The position numbers were made by a program, and so were the translations under genes. This document shows, piece by piece, positions 7,433 through 15,535 of a stretch of DNA of 20,319 bases (position 1 is its first letter; each line of letters begins with the position of its first letter). The notes beneath the pieces are model-generated. The model saw only the letters and a list, made by a program, of their open reading frames with translations, was not told the DNA's origin and did no database searches. The stretch covers positions 1 through 20,319 of the forward strand of contig DFIS01000026.1 in the NCBI GenBank assembly GCA_002372175.1, given 5' to 3'. This stretch comes from Solobacterium sp. UBA3691. Lineage in GTDB: Bacteria; Bacillota_I; Bacilli_A; Erysipelotrichales; Erysipelotrichaceae.

Positions 7433-8779
7433 ATGGCATTCATTTCACCGGTAGTAACAGATATGCAGGTCGTCCCTGTTGCAGGGTATGACAGTATGCT
7501 AATGACTCTGAGCGGATGTCACGAACCGTTCTTTACGAGAAATATCGTGATCCTGCACGACAGTGAGGGTCATGAGGGTATCGGCGAGATCCACGGCGGT
7601 GACTATACCAATGAGGCCCTCAGAGCATGTATTCCGTTAGTTGTAGGACAGCCGGTCATCAAGTACCGCAATATCATGGACAGTATCCGCAGAAATGCAC
7701 ACAGAGCTGCCGATGATGACGGTGAAGGCATACAGAGTCTGGATATCTCCAAGCTGAAGTATGTCGTCAAGAGCGAGTGGGCGATCGAGTGTGCTCTGCT
7801 TGACCTTGCCGGTCAGGTACTGGGTGTGCCGATGTGTGATCTTCTCGGCAATGGCAAACAGCGTGACCAGGTAGAAGTACTGGGTTACCTGTTCTATGTT
7901 TCCGATAAGAAGAAAGCACCGGATCTGCCGTATCTTGATGAAAGTGACAGTGATGATCCGTGGTTCCGTCTGCGCAGACAGGAGATGCTTACACATGAGC
8001 GTCTGGTCGAACAGGCAAAGGTACTGCACGAGAAGTACGGATTCCGCAACTACAAGTTAAAGGGCGGTGTTCTGGAAGGTTCCTATGAGATGGATACGGT
8101 CAGAGCACTGAAGGAAGCTTTCCCGGACGGACGTATCAATATCGATCCCAACGGGGCATGGAGTCTTGAAGAAGCGATCAGACTGTGCAAACCGATGGAG
8201 AATATCCTGACATATATCGAAGATCCTACGGGACCTGAGGCAGGATACTCCAGCCGTGAGATCATGGCTGAGTTCAAGAACGCTGTACATCTGCCTGTAG
8301 CGACGAACATGATCGCAACAGACTGGCGTCAGTTCTATCACAGCGCAGCGCTGAAGAGTGTTGATATCGTTCTCGCAGATCCTCATTTCTGGGGCTTTGA
8401 GGGTACCGTAAGACTCGGACAGCTGCTGAAGGACTGGGGTCTGACATGGGGCTCTCATTCAAACAATCATTACGACATCACCCTGGCCGCATTTGCCCAG
8501 GTAGGATGCGCAGTACCGGGAGAACCGGCACCGATGGATACACACTGGATCTGGCAGGATGGTCAGGATCTGCTCAAGGATGCGCCTAAGATCGTTGACG
8601 GATATCTGCAGCTGCCGAAAGGAAACGGACTTGGTGTACATCTCGACCATGATCGTCTGAAGGAAGCCAACGACCTCTACAACAAGCTCAGTACGCATGA
8701 CCGCAATGATGCGCTGGCCATGCAGTATCTGATCAAGGACTGGAAATACGACAGTAAGAAGCCGTGTCTGGTCAGATAA
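7433..8779 (+). CDS. gudD: Glucarate dehydratase, enolase superfamily (copy 1)
   Basis: 448 residues, the usual GudD length. GudD (EC 4.2.1.40) removes water from D-glucarate (and L-idarate) to give 5-keto-4-deoxy-glucarate. The full active-site set is visible: Lys208-x-Lys210 in YKLKGG, metal ligand Asp238 with Asn240 in DPNGAW, Glu263 in YIEDP, Asn in VATNM, Asp in LADPHFWG, and His342 with Asn344 in SHSNNH. These sit a constant 3 residues beyond the numbers I recall for the E. coli enzyme (Lys205/207, Asp235, His339). It starts 18 bases after the last transporter gene with a GAAAGGAG ribosome site, so importer and enzyme are probably co-made. A full-length paralogue lies downstream; the pair may divide D-glucarate and another aldarate, or conditions of expression. 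Confidence 0.92.
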   Translation: MAFISPVVTDMQVVPVAGYDSMLMTLSGCHEPFFTRNIVILHDSEGHEGIGEIHGGDYTNEALRACIPLVVGQPVIKYRNIMDSIRRNAHRAADDDGEGIQSLDISKLKYVVKSEWAIECALLDLAGQVLGVPMCDLLGNGKQRDQVEVLGYLFYVSDKKKAPDLPYLDESDSDDPWFRLRRQEMLTHERLVEQAKVLHEKYGFRNYKLKGGVLEGSYEMDTVRALKEAFPDGRINIDPNGAWSLEEAIRLCKPMENILTYIEDPTGPEAGYSSREIMAEFKNAVHLPVATNMIATDWRQFYHSAALKSVDIVLADPHFWGFEGTVRLGQLLKDWGLTWGSHSNNHYDITLAAFAQVGCAVPGEPAPMDTHWIWQDGQDLLKDAPKIVDGYLQLPKGNGLGVHLDHDRLKEANDLYNKLSTHDRNDALAMQYLIKDWKYDSKKPCLVR

Positions 8780-8825
8780 TTCAATAGAAAAGTTTCGCAG
8801 GTAGGATACCGCGGAACGGAGAACA

Positions 8826-8859
8826 GAGGACCTCCTTTCGCGAAAGACAGGAGGTTCTT
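8826..8859 (+). terminator. Hairpin between the two gudD genes, possible partial terminator
   Basis: An 11-base stem with two G-U pairs (8826-8836 with 8849-8859, core ACCTCCT/AGGAGGT) encloses a 12-base loop. The loop overlaps a perfect 12-base palindrome, CTTTCGCGAAAG (8835-8846). Only a weak pyrimidine tail follows, so termination may be partial. The 214-base gap 8780-8993 also holds three TGTATA copies (8882, 8890, 8904). Together these suggest that the second gudD group can have its own promoter, which I could not place precisely. Confidence 0.5.
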
Positions 8860-8993
8860 CTGTGAAGAGTGTAAGAAAAACTGTATAAATGTATAACCAA
8901 ATCTGTATAGCCCGAAAGACAAATGTCATTTATGATCAAAAGGTACGGAGAGGTATACATTAATATGCAAAATATCACGCAGAAAGGAATACA

Positions 8994-10331
8994 ATGGGAA
9001 TTCCGATCATTGAAAAAATGGAAGTCTATCCGGTAGCCGGACATGACTGTATGGAACTTAACCTGTCGGGTGCACACGCACCGTACTTCACCAGAAATAT
9101 CGTACTGCTGACGGCATCGGACGGCAGCGAGGGTGTCGGCGAAGTACCCGGCGGTGAAAAGATCACAAAGGCCCTGGAGGATATCAAGCCTCTGGTATTA
9201 GGCACAAGAGTATCAGATTACAAGCAGACACTGAATAAGATCAGAGCCTGGCTGAATGAGAATATCAAGGATGATGTCAGAGGTCTGCAGACCTATGACC
9301 TGCGTACCGGTGTACATGTTGTTACAGCGGTGGAAGCACCTTTGCTGGATATCCTTGGCAAGTACCTGGATGTACCTGCAGCAGCCCTGATGGGTGATGG
9401 CATCCAGAGAGAGAAGGTCAGATTCCTGAGTTATCTGTTCTATGTCGGTGACAGAAAGAAGACAGATCTCGAGTATGAATCCGAAGAAGACAGTGACTGT
9501 GACTGGTACAGACTGAGACATGAAGAGGCACTGACACCCGAGAAGATCGTTGCTCTGGCTAAGGCCACGCACGAGAAATACGGATTTGAGGACTTCAAGC
9601 TTAAGGGTGGTGTTCTCGATCCGTGGGAGGAAGTGAAAGCTGTAACAGCGATCAAGGAAGCGTTCCCGAATGCGAGAGTAGATCTGGATCCCAACGGCGC
9701 ATGGTCACTGCAGCAGGCTCTGGAGGTAGCTCCGGCGCTGAAGAAAGTACTGGCATACGTGGAAGATCCCTGCGGTGCAGAGAACGGCTTCTCCGGCAGA
9801 GAGATCATGGCTGAGTTCCGCAAGGCGACGATGATGCCTACTGCGACGAATATGATCAACACTGACTGGCGTCAGATGTGTCATACGATCGCTCTGCAGA
9901 GTGTGGATATCCCGCTGGCTGATCCGCACTTCTGGACCATGGAAGGCAGTGTAAGAGTAGGACAGCTGTGCAATGACTTCGGTCTGATGTGGGGCTGTCA
10001 TTCCAACAACCACTTCGATATCTCCCTGGCCATGGTCGTACAGTGTGCAGCAGCGATCCCGGGCAAGATGAACGGTATCGATACACACTGGATCTGGCAG
10101 GAAGGAAGAGAGAGACTGACGAAGGAACCTCTGCAGTTTGTCGGCGGCTGTATCGACCTGCCGAAGAAACCGGGTCTTGGCATTGAGGCAGACAGAGAAC
10201 AGATCATGAAGGCACATCAGCTGTACATGGATAAGTGCTACGGCAAAGGCGAAAGAAATGACGCTGTCGGCATGCAGTATCTGATTCCGGGCTGGACATT
10301 CGATAATAAGAAACCGGCTCTCGTGAGATAA
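8994..10331 (+). CDS. gudD: Glucarate dehydratase, enolase superfamily (copy 2)
   Basis: 445 residues, homologous to copy 1 from end to end. The catalytic set is again complete: Lys202-x-Lys204 in FKLKGG, Asp232 and Asn234 in DPNGAW, Glu257 in VEDPCG, Asn in ATNMI, Asp in LADPHFW and His336 with Asn338 in CHSNNH. Unlike E. coli GudX, the known poorly active relative, nothing looks lost here. Differences between the copies fall in the N-terminal capping part (GEVPGGEK here, GEIHGGDY in copy 1), where enolase-superfamily enzymes read the substrate. The region before RLRHEEAL also differs. The ATG follows an AGAAAGGAA site. Genes for GarR and a DapA-fold lyase follow within about 30 bases each, so this copy leads the back end of the pathway. 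It may act on D-glucarate, L-idarate or a related aldarate. Confidence 0.92.
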   Translation: MGIPIIEKMEVYPVAGHDCMELNLSGAHAPYFTRNIVLLTASDGSEGVGEVPGGEKITKALEDIKPLVLGTRVSDYKQTLNKIRAWLNENIKDDVRGLQTYDLRTGVHVVTAVEAPLLDILGKYLDVPAAALMGDGIQREKVRFLSYLFYVGDRKKTDLEYESEEDSDCDWYRLRHEEALTPEKIVALAKATHEKYGFEDFKLKGGVLDPWEEVKAVTAIKEAFPNARVDLDPNGAWSLQQALEVAPALKKVLAYVEDPCGAENGFSGREIMAEFRKATMMPTATNMINTDWRQMCHTIALQSVDIPLADPHFWTMEGSVRVGQLCNDFGLMWGCHSNNHFDISLAMVVQCAAAIPGKMNGIDTHWIWQEGRERLTKEPLQFVGGCIDLPKKPGLGIEADREQIMKAHQLYMDKCYGKGERNDAVGMQYLIPGWTFDNKKPALVR

Positions 10332-10357
10332 ACATAAACAGAAAGAAGGAGACTAAA

Positions 10358-11257
10358 ATGAGCTTTAAAGACAAGAAAATTGGATTTATCGGACTTGGTG
10401 TTATGGGCAGACCTATGGCTATCAATCTTGTGAAAGCAGGATATGAGGTACATGTCTATGACAGAAAAGAAGAGAATATGGCAGCGATCGTCGAGGCAGG
10501 CGGTTATGCGGCATCCTCCAACAAGGAACTGGCACAGATCTGTGATGTCATCGTTACGATGGTTCCGAACAGTCCGCAGGTCAAGGATGTACTGTTCGGT
10601 GAGCAGGGTATCGCTGATGATATGAAGGAAGGTTCCTGCTTTATCGACTGTTCTTCCATCAACCCGATGGCTTCCAAGGAGATCGCAGCAGAACTCGCCA
10701 AGAGAAATATCCCGATGCTGGATGCGCCTGTTTCCGGCGGTGAGCCTAAGGCAGTAGACGGTACGCTGAGCTTCATGGTCGGCGGTCCTCAGGAACTGTT
10801 CGACGAAGCTAAGCCGATGCTGGATGTCATGGGTGCTTCCGTTGTCAGATGCGGTGATGTCGGTGCCGGAAATACAACAAAGCTGGCTAACCAGATCGTT
10901 GTCGCATGTAATATCCAGGCTTGTGCAGAGGCATTTACAATGGCACAGATGGCAGGCGTTGATCCCGAAGTTGTATACAAGGCAATCAGAGGCGGTCTTG
11001 CAGGTTCCACAGTTATGGATGCCAAGGTACCGATGATGCTGGAAGGCAACACAAAGCCCGGTTTCCGTATCGATCTGCATATCAAGGATCTGAACAATGC
11101 GCTTGACGCTGCGCACAGTGTCGGTGCACCGGTTCCGATGACAGCAGCTGTACAGGAAGTACTGCAGTGGCTGCACAACAATGAAGCAGGTTCCTTCGAT
11201 CACAGCGCAATTGAACTGTACTACGAAAAACTGACAGGCATCAAACTCGGCCGGTAA
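10358..11257 (+). CDS. garR: 2-hydroxy-3-oxopropionate (tartronate semialdehyde) reductase
   Basis: 299 residues, normal for the beta-hydroxyacid dehydrogenase family. GarR (EC 1.1.1.60) reduces tartronate semialdehyde to glycerate with NAD(P)H. The N-terminal Rossmann fold shows GFIGLGVMGRPMA. The substrate motif DAPVSGGE and the catalytic Lys175 in the helix GAGNTTKLANQ are present, followed by the all-helical C-terminal half. The context of two glucarate dehydratases supports GarR over 3-hydroxyisobutyrate or other relatives, which share the fold. The ribosome site AAGGAG precedes the ATG. No glycerate kinase is seen in the window. Confidence 0.88.
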   Translation: MSFKDKKIGFIGLGVMGRPMAINLVKAGYEVHVYDRKEENMAAIVEAGGYAASSNKELAQICDVIVTMVPNSPQVKDVLFGEQGIADDMKEGSCFIDCSSINPMASKEIAAELAKRNIPMLDAPVSGGEPKAVDGTLSFMVGGPQELFDEAKPMLDVMGASVVRCGDVGAGNTTKLANQIVVACNIQACAEAFTMAQMAGVDPEVVYKAIRGGLAGSTVMDAKVPMMLEGNTKPGFRIDLHIKDLNNALDAAHSVGAPVPMTAAVQEVLQWLHNNEAGSFDHSAIELYYEKLTGIKLGR

Positions 11258-11290
11258 TCGTAATACCCCGCGTTACGAAAGGGCATAACC

Positions 11291-12190
11291 ATGAATATTG
11301 ACTTTATGAAGGGTGTGATCGTTCCGATCGTCACACCGATCGATGAAAACGAAAAAGTAGATGAAGCGGCCATGCGTGCACAGACCGAGTATGTCATCAC
11401 ACACGGTATGCACGGTATTCTGGCTTTTGGTTCCAATGGCGAATTCTTCCAGGCCGAAGAAGACGAGATGGAACGTACGCTTGAGATCATCATCGATCAG
11501 ACCAGGAACAGGGTGCCGGTATACTTCGGTATCGGTGCCATTAACACAAACAAGTGCATCAGACTGGCGAAAATGGCGGTTGCCAAGGGAGCTAATGCGA
11601 TATCTGTTCTGCAGCCGATGTTTCTGAAGCCGAGCACACGTGAACTGTTCAATCATTTCAAGACGATCGCGGAAGCCATACCGGAGACACCGATGCTGAT
11701 CTACAACAATCCCGGACGTGTAGGCTATGGCCTGACGGCGGATTTCGTAGACAAGCTTGCGCACGAAGTACCGAATATCGTCGGTATGAAGGATACCTCC
11801 GGTGATATCACACTGACAGAGGAATGCATCCGCAGGACCCGTGATATTGACTTCAAGGTCTTCGGCGGTAAGGATACACTGCTGTATGCCAGCCTCTGTG
11901 TCGGGGCTGCAGGCGGTGTCTGCACAGCCGGTAACTTCATGCCTGAACTGATCGGTGCTGTATACGAGAAGTATGTGGCAGGAGACCTGAAGGGGTCTCT
12001 GGAAGCACAGTTCAAACTGAATCCTGTACGTCTGTCGATGGATCTCGTACCGTTCCCGAATGCGGCAAAGGACATGATCCGTCTGCAGGGAAGAGATGCA
12101 GGTGTTCCGTATCTGCCGGGATTACCGACGGAGGAAGGACCTCAGCTTGAAGCGATGCGCAAAGCCATGAAGGAAGCAGGACTGATCTGA
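11291..12190 (+). CDS. DapA/DHDPS-family lyase, probable 2-keto-3-deoxy sugar-acid aldolase
   Basis: 299 residues of the dihydrodipicolinate synthase/N-acetylneuraminate lyase family, class I TIM barrels using a lysine Schiff base. Visible are the pyruvate-binding loop GSNGE (residues 47-51), Tyr138 in LIYNNPGRVG and the Schiff-base Lys167 in VGMKDTSGD. True DapA usually has GTTGE, so lysine synthesis is unlikely. Candidates are an aldolase for 5-keto-4-deoxyglucarate (giving pyruvate and tartronate semialdehyde), a 2-keto-3-deoxygluconate aldolase (YagE-like), or the dehydratase-decarboxylase KdgD. Because GarR, which uses tartronate semialdehyde, is encoded 33 bases upstream and no GarL is present, aldolase action is the best fit. 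It could also cleave the product of UxuA. The family is certain; the reaction is inferred. Confidence 0.82.
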   Translation: MNIDFMKGVIVPIVTPIDENEKVDEAAMRAQTEYVITHGMHGILAFGSNGEFFQAEEDEMERTLEIIIDQTRNRVPVYFGIGAINTNKCIRLAKMAVAKGANAISVLQPMFLKPSTRELFNHFKTIAEAIPETPMLIYNNPGRVGYGLTADFVDKLAHEVPNIVGMKDTSGDITLTEECIRRTRDIDFKVFGGKDTLLYASLCVGAAGGVCTAGNFMPELIGAVYEKYVAGDLKGSLEAQFKLNPVRLSMDLVPFPNAAKDMIRLQGRDAGVPYLPGLPTEEGPQLEAMRKAMKEAGLI

Positions 12191-12214
12191 GAGGTTATTC
12201 AATAATGAACAAAG

Positions 12215-12248
12215 GAGCTGAGACAGTGAAAACTGTAACAGCTCTTTT
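12215..12248 (+). terminator. Terminator closing the sugar-acid gene train
   Basis: GAGCTG (12215-12220) pairs with CAGCTC (12239-12244), and ACAGT (12223-12227) with ACTGT (12232-12236), around a GAAA loop. A TTTT run follows, 25 bases after the stop of the lyase gene. Confidence 0.82.
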
Positions 12249-12254
12249 ATAAGA

Positions 12255-12287
12255 AAAAGGATGCGGAGTATTTATCCGTATCCTTTT
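12255..12287. terminator. Bidirectional terminator between convergent units
   Basis: A 13-base stem with one G-U pair (12255-12267 with 12275-12287) has an A run on the left and a T run on the right. It can therefore stop transcripts from both sides. It lies 19 bases after the minus-strand MFS gene ends. Confidence 0.82.
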
Positions 12288-12306
12288 ATGGCAGAGTAAA
12301 GTCTGC

Positions 12307-13503
12307 TCAATGGCTTCTGCGCAGGTACATCTTCCGGTACAGGATACCGATCAAAGTAGAGATCAGGAAGGCAATAAAAGCCAGGATAAACGGATACATC
12401 GGATTCCGACTGTAGATGAGACCTGCAAACAGAGCACCGAAGATACCGCCGAGAGAGTTCATTGACTGATAGAAGCCCATGACCGAGTTACTGGTTTCAC
12501 GAGATGACTGTGCAGAGCTCATCGCCTGTAACAGCGGCAGACGCAGGACCATCACACTGGAGTAGATGATGTATACAGCGATAAAGACAACCTGACCGCG
12601 GAAGATCAGCACGGAGCCGATCAGGGCTGTACATAACATCAGGATATACAGGAAGGAACGGTTGATATCCGTTCTTTTCTGCAGGTACAGACCGACGGTG
12701 GAATTCAGGAATAACGTCAGTCCGGCAATGCCTGCCTTGAACATACCGTTGTATGCCGAAGACATCCCGTACTGGTCCTTGATGTAGTAGTTGAAGCACT
12801 GCTCGTAGGAGTTCTGTCCGATCGCCGATACTGCCGTAATGATAAATACATAGGCAAGCAGCGGGGTCATGAATGTGCGGGCACTGAGGAAGGCCGAGAA
12901 CGGATTGACATCCCTGAATGACAGGGGCTTTTCCGGTTTGACCTTTACGGTTGTATCATCTTCGCAGATCAGGTAGAAACATACACCGCCGAGGGAGAGT
13001 GCCAGGACCTGGGCAAGGAAGGCAGCTTTGACGGAGATCAGTCCGAGCATACCGCCGATGAAGTATCCGCAGGCACCGCCGACATTCTGCACGGTGGACA
13101 GGATCACGAGCTTCCTGCCTCGTTCCTTCAGGTCATCCTGCGTGAAGTTGACCACATAGTTAATGATCGCCGTGAAGGCACCGCCGGTGAAGATGCCGGC
13201 AAACATGCGTCCGCCTACGACGACTGCTTCGCTGTATGCAGAGCCGAAAATATACTGACCTACGGCATAGCCGACTGCTCCGATCAGCATGATCCGCTTG
13301 GTCGGTACATATGCACAAAGCTTGCCCCAGAACGGAGAAAACAGAAAGTACATCGTCATCATGGCGGCGAGGGCTACACCGAACATTGAACTGTCGAGTG
13401 ACCGCTCTACGATCAGTGTCGGGGTTACCGGATGCGCAAAGTTTGCGGCCATACTGAAACAGAAGCTGATCACAAAAAACAGTGAGAACTTATCTTTTTT
13501 CAT
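12307..13503 (-). CDS. Major facilitator superfamily transporter, substrate unknown
   Basis: 398 residues, starting at the second of two adjacent ATGs (13503) after a GGAGG site; the first ATG (13506) lies only one base from that site. About 12 hydrophobic spans are visible, with an MFS-like loop between spans 2 and 3 (FWGKLCAYVPTKRIMLIG) and a charged central loop (EDDTTVKVKPEKPLSFRDVNP) dividing the two halves. The second half keeps the MFS pattern around LYLQKRTDINRSF. This would be a secondary transporter of the cytoplasmic membrane. Neighbouring LysR genes and the sugar-acid setting suggest export or uptake of an organic acid or sugar acid, but drug-efflux relatives look alike. It is convergent with the catabolic gene train. 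Confidence 0.85.
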   Translation of the reverse strand: MKKDKFSLFFVISFCFSMAANFAHPVTPTLIVERSLDSSMFGVALAAMMTMYFLFSPFWGKLCAYVPTKRIMLIGAVGYAVGQYIFGSAYSEAVVVGGRMFAGIFTGGAFTAIINYVVNFTQDDLKERGRKLVILSTVQNVGGACGYFIGGMLGLISVKAAFLAQVLALSLGGVCFYLICEDDTTVKVKPEKPLSFRDVNPFSAFLSARTFMTPLLAYVFIITAVSAIGQNSYEQCFNYYIKDQYGMSSAYNGMFKAGIAGLTLFLNSTVGLYLQKRTDINRSFLYILMLCTALIGSVLIFRGQVVFIAVYIIYSSVMVLRLPLLQAMSSAQSSRETSNSVMGFYQSMNSLGGIFGALFAGLIYSRNPMYPFILAFIAFLISTLIGILYRKMYLRRSH

Positions 13504-13534
13504 CATTCCTCCGTGTATGCCCGAAGGCAACGAA

Positions 13535-13561
13535 AACAGTATACACCGTGTGCATACTGTT
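13535..13561. promoter_or_regulatory. 27-base near-perfect palindrome before the MFS gene
   Basis: AACAGTAT (13535-13542) mirrors ATACTGTT (13554-13561), and the inner CAC/GTG also pairs; one position mismatches. On the minus strand the stem is followed by TTTT, so it could be a weak terminator after the LysR pair. It could equally be an operator 32 bases before the MFS start. The sequence cannot separate these readings. Confidence 0.5.
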
Positions 13562-13580
13562 GACGAATCTTTTCCGTGAT

Positions 13581-14456
13581 TTATACCTGTATAGTACTGA
13601 TCTCCCTGAACACCTGTGTCAGGTTAGCCTTGTTCCGGCTGTATTTCGGCATGGCGATCATGATGTCATAGTACGGGATATGTTCAAGCTCGATCACGGT
13701 ATATGTGTGTTCTGAGCTGACCAGCTGAGCAGGGATCAGTCCTGCCCCATAGCCGTTTTCCACCATGCGCAGGATCTCTTCGGCATCACCGGACCGGTAG
13801 ATCGAAGGGTGGTTCAGCCTCTCCGGTTTCATCTCCTCCGGGATCAGCGTATTCATGAATGTATCAGAACCGGGATAGATGAACGGTATGCCTGCGAGCT
13901 GTTTGAGCAGGGGGTCCTTACTGTTTATGGTATAGCCTTCGGAGATGGCCAGGACCAGGTGTTCCTGATACAGTCTGGCTGTTTCCAGTACATTATCACG
14001 CAGTTTTACAGCCGCCAGGATTGCAAGGTCAACGGAGCCGTTTTTTAACAGCGTCAGAGACTGCGAGGAATCGGTCTTGTAAAAGAAGATATTCAGATCC
14101 GGGAAGCGTTTCTTCAGGCGGGTGAGGATCGTATCAGAGATCGTGCTGTATGCCTGGTTGCATATCCCTATGCGTATCGTCTCTGCCGTGTTGTGGGACA
14201 TGCGTTCGATCATGGCATAGGTCTCTTTTTTTATTCTCAGCATTTCTGCAGCTGTGCGCAGGTACAGTTCACCCAGAGGTGTGACCGTGATCTTCTTTCC
14301 GCGGGATCGTTCAAACAGGCTTCCGCCGGCTTCCTGTTCTTCCTTGGCCAGTGCCTGTGACAGTGCCGACTGCGAGATATGCAGTCTTTCGGCTGCGGCA
14401 AGGATCGTGCCTTCTTCGGCGATCGCGAGCATATATTCGTAATTGGTCGTATTCAT
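13581..14456 (-). CDS. LysR-family transcriptional regulator (second of a coupled pair)
   Basis: 291 residues. The N-terminal winged helix-turn-helix covers about residues 1-60 (LAIAEEGTILAAAERLHISQSALSQAL, then LFERSRGKKITVTPLG). A linker helix and the periplasmic-binding-like effector domain from about residue 90 (IRIGICNQAYS) follow. Its ATG overlaps the stop of the upstream LysR gene by 4 bases (ATGA). A GGAGGT site lies inside that gene, so the two are translationally coupled. LysR proteins usually sense a pathway compound and act on a nearby, often divergent, promoter. The likely targets are the control region at 15377-15551 or the MFS gene; the inducer is not known. Confidence 0.9.
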   Translation of the reverse strand: MNTTNYEYMLAIAEEGTILAAAERLHISQSALSQALAKEEQEAGGSLFERSRGKKITVTPLGELYLRTAAEMLRIKKETYAMIERMSHNTAETIRIGICNQAYSTISDTILTRLKKRFPDLNIFFYKTDSSQSLTLLKNGSVDLAILAAVKLRDNVLETARLYQEHLVLAISEGYTINSKDPLLKQLAGIPFIYPGSDTFMNTLIPEEMKPERLNHPSIYRSGDAEEILRMVENGYGAGLIPAQLVSSEHTYTVIELEHIPYYDIMIAMPKYSRNKANLTQVFREISTIQV

Positions 14457-15376
14457 CGTGTACCTCCGCTGCCGGGGCTGTGTTCGCTCTGGTAGTTCAG
14501 GACTTCCTGTTCGGCTTTAGTGAGTATCCGGCCTTTCTTATATGCAGTGATGCCGTAGATCAGAAACGGCGGATCGAAGCTGTACGGGGCAACATGATCC
14601 AGCGGGGAGAAGCTCTGCCGGGAGACAACACCGATGCCGTTGCCGGCTTTGATCATTGAATACAGAGCCCCGGTATTCGAGGTCTGGAAGATGATATTCG
14701 GACGGTAGTCTGCCTGTTCGAATAACCGGTTCAATGCCTCGTAGAACGATACCTGTTCACTTGGCATGATGAACGGTACGTTGCGGAAGCGGTCAAGATC
14801 TGCCTTCGGGAATTCTTCGTCAATGCGCAGGTTGGATGGGTCGTAATAGCCGTCGAAGCCTTCCGGGACAAGCAGGACATGTTCGCGGGAGGTGGCGATC
14901 ATGCATTCTACTTCCGGGATATCGGGGTCAGCGATACTGCCGATGCCGAAGTCTATCTTTCCCTTCTTTACATAGTCCAGCATGTCCCGGTTGTAACACT
15001 CGACAAACTGCAGGGTCACCGAAGGCATGACCGTCTTGAAATGTCTGTACAGACGTGCAAATGCCCGGACACCGCCGGATGCTGTACCGCCGATCCGGAC
15101 GACTTCTTCTTTGACACCGGTCAGCTGTCTGGCTTCTCTGTAAAAGCGGTCACGTTCAGCGATCATCTTGCGGGAGCCTTCGAGGTATACTCGGCCGGCA
15201 GGAGTCAGGATGATGCCTGTACGTGAGCGTATCACAAGCTGGGTATCCAGTTCTGTCTCCAGGTTATTCAGCCAGGCACTCAGGGCAGGCTGGGAGATAC
15301 CCAGGGCTTTGGCTGCCTTCAGAAGGGAGTTCTGTTCAGCCAGAGTAATGAAATATGTCTGTGAGCGTACATCCAT
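14453..15376 (-). CDS. LysR-family transcriptional regulator (first of a coupled pair)
   Basis: 307 residues from the ATG at 15376, four bases after GGAGGT; an ATG at 15388 is in frame but the ribosome site would then lie within the coding part. The DNA-binding domain is MDVRSQTYFITLAEQNSLLKAAKALGISQPALSAWL, followed by LVIRSRTGIILTPAGR. The effector-binding part starts near EEVVRIGGTASGG. It is divergent from the DASS transporter gene across a 175-base region holding repeats and a cre box. That is the standard layout for LysR control of a neighbouring transporter operon. The overlap with the next LysR gene suggests that the two are made in fixed ratio, and possibly act together. Confidence 0.9.
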   Translation of the reverse strand: MDVRSQTYFITLAEQNSLLKAAKALGISQPALSAWLNNLETELDTQLVIRSRTGIILTPAGRVYLEGSRKMIAERDRFYREARQLTGVKEEVVRIGGTASGGVRAFARLYRHFKTVMPSVTLQFVECYNRDMLDYVKKGKIDFGIGSIADPDIPEVECMIATSREHVLLVPEGFDGYYDPSNLRIDEEFPKADLDRFRNVPFIMPSEQVSFYEALNRLFEQADYRPNIIFQTSNTGALYSMIKAGNGIGVVSRQSFSPLDHVAPYSFDPPFLIYGITAYKKGRILTKAEQEVLNYQSEHSPGSGGTR

Positions 15377-15469
15377 AGGCACCTCCATATATAAGAAATA
15401 CTGATTAATTAAATAATATATACCTGTTTGTATAACGTCAAGTGATTATTTATAGTGAAAGTGTCTTAA

Positions 15470-15483
15470 AGAAAGCGCTAACA
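15470..15483. promoter_or_regulatory. cre box (CcpA site) before the DASS transporter gene
   Basis: AGAAAGCGCTAACA matches 13 of 14 positions of TGWAARCGYTWWCA. It lies 69 bases before the transporter start, close to plausible -10 elements (TATAGA at 15485-15490), where CcpA binding would block initiation. It is a better match than the box at 723-736 and puts both transport systems under one predicted catabolite control. Confidence 0.7.
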
Positions 15484-15495
15484 CTATAGAATTAA

Positions 15496-15535
15496 CTTAT
15501 ATAAATACATGTTATATAAGAAGAATCTATATAAG
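15496..15535. promoter_or_regulatory. TATATAAG repeat array, candidate LysR operator
   Basis: CTTATATAA (15496-15504) and TTATATAAG (15512-15520) form a perfect 9-base inverted repeat with a 7-base spacer. A further CTATATAAG follows at 15527-15535. A similar ATATATAAG lies at the LysR end of the region (15388-15396). Repeats at both ends of a LysR divergent region are what a LysR site pair would look like, though AT-rich promoter sequence can mimic this. Confidence 0.45.

Noticed and set aside
8835..8846. CTTTCGCGAAAG palindrome as a stand-alone operator
   Set aside because: It forms part of the loop of the hairpin at 8826-8859; without a second copy elsewhere in the window it cannot be called an operator.
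13504..13530. Longer MFS protein starting at a TTG codon
   Set aside because: The GGAGG ribosome site would lie inside it, and the extra residues PSGIHGG are unlike an MFS start.
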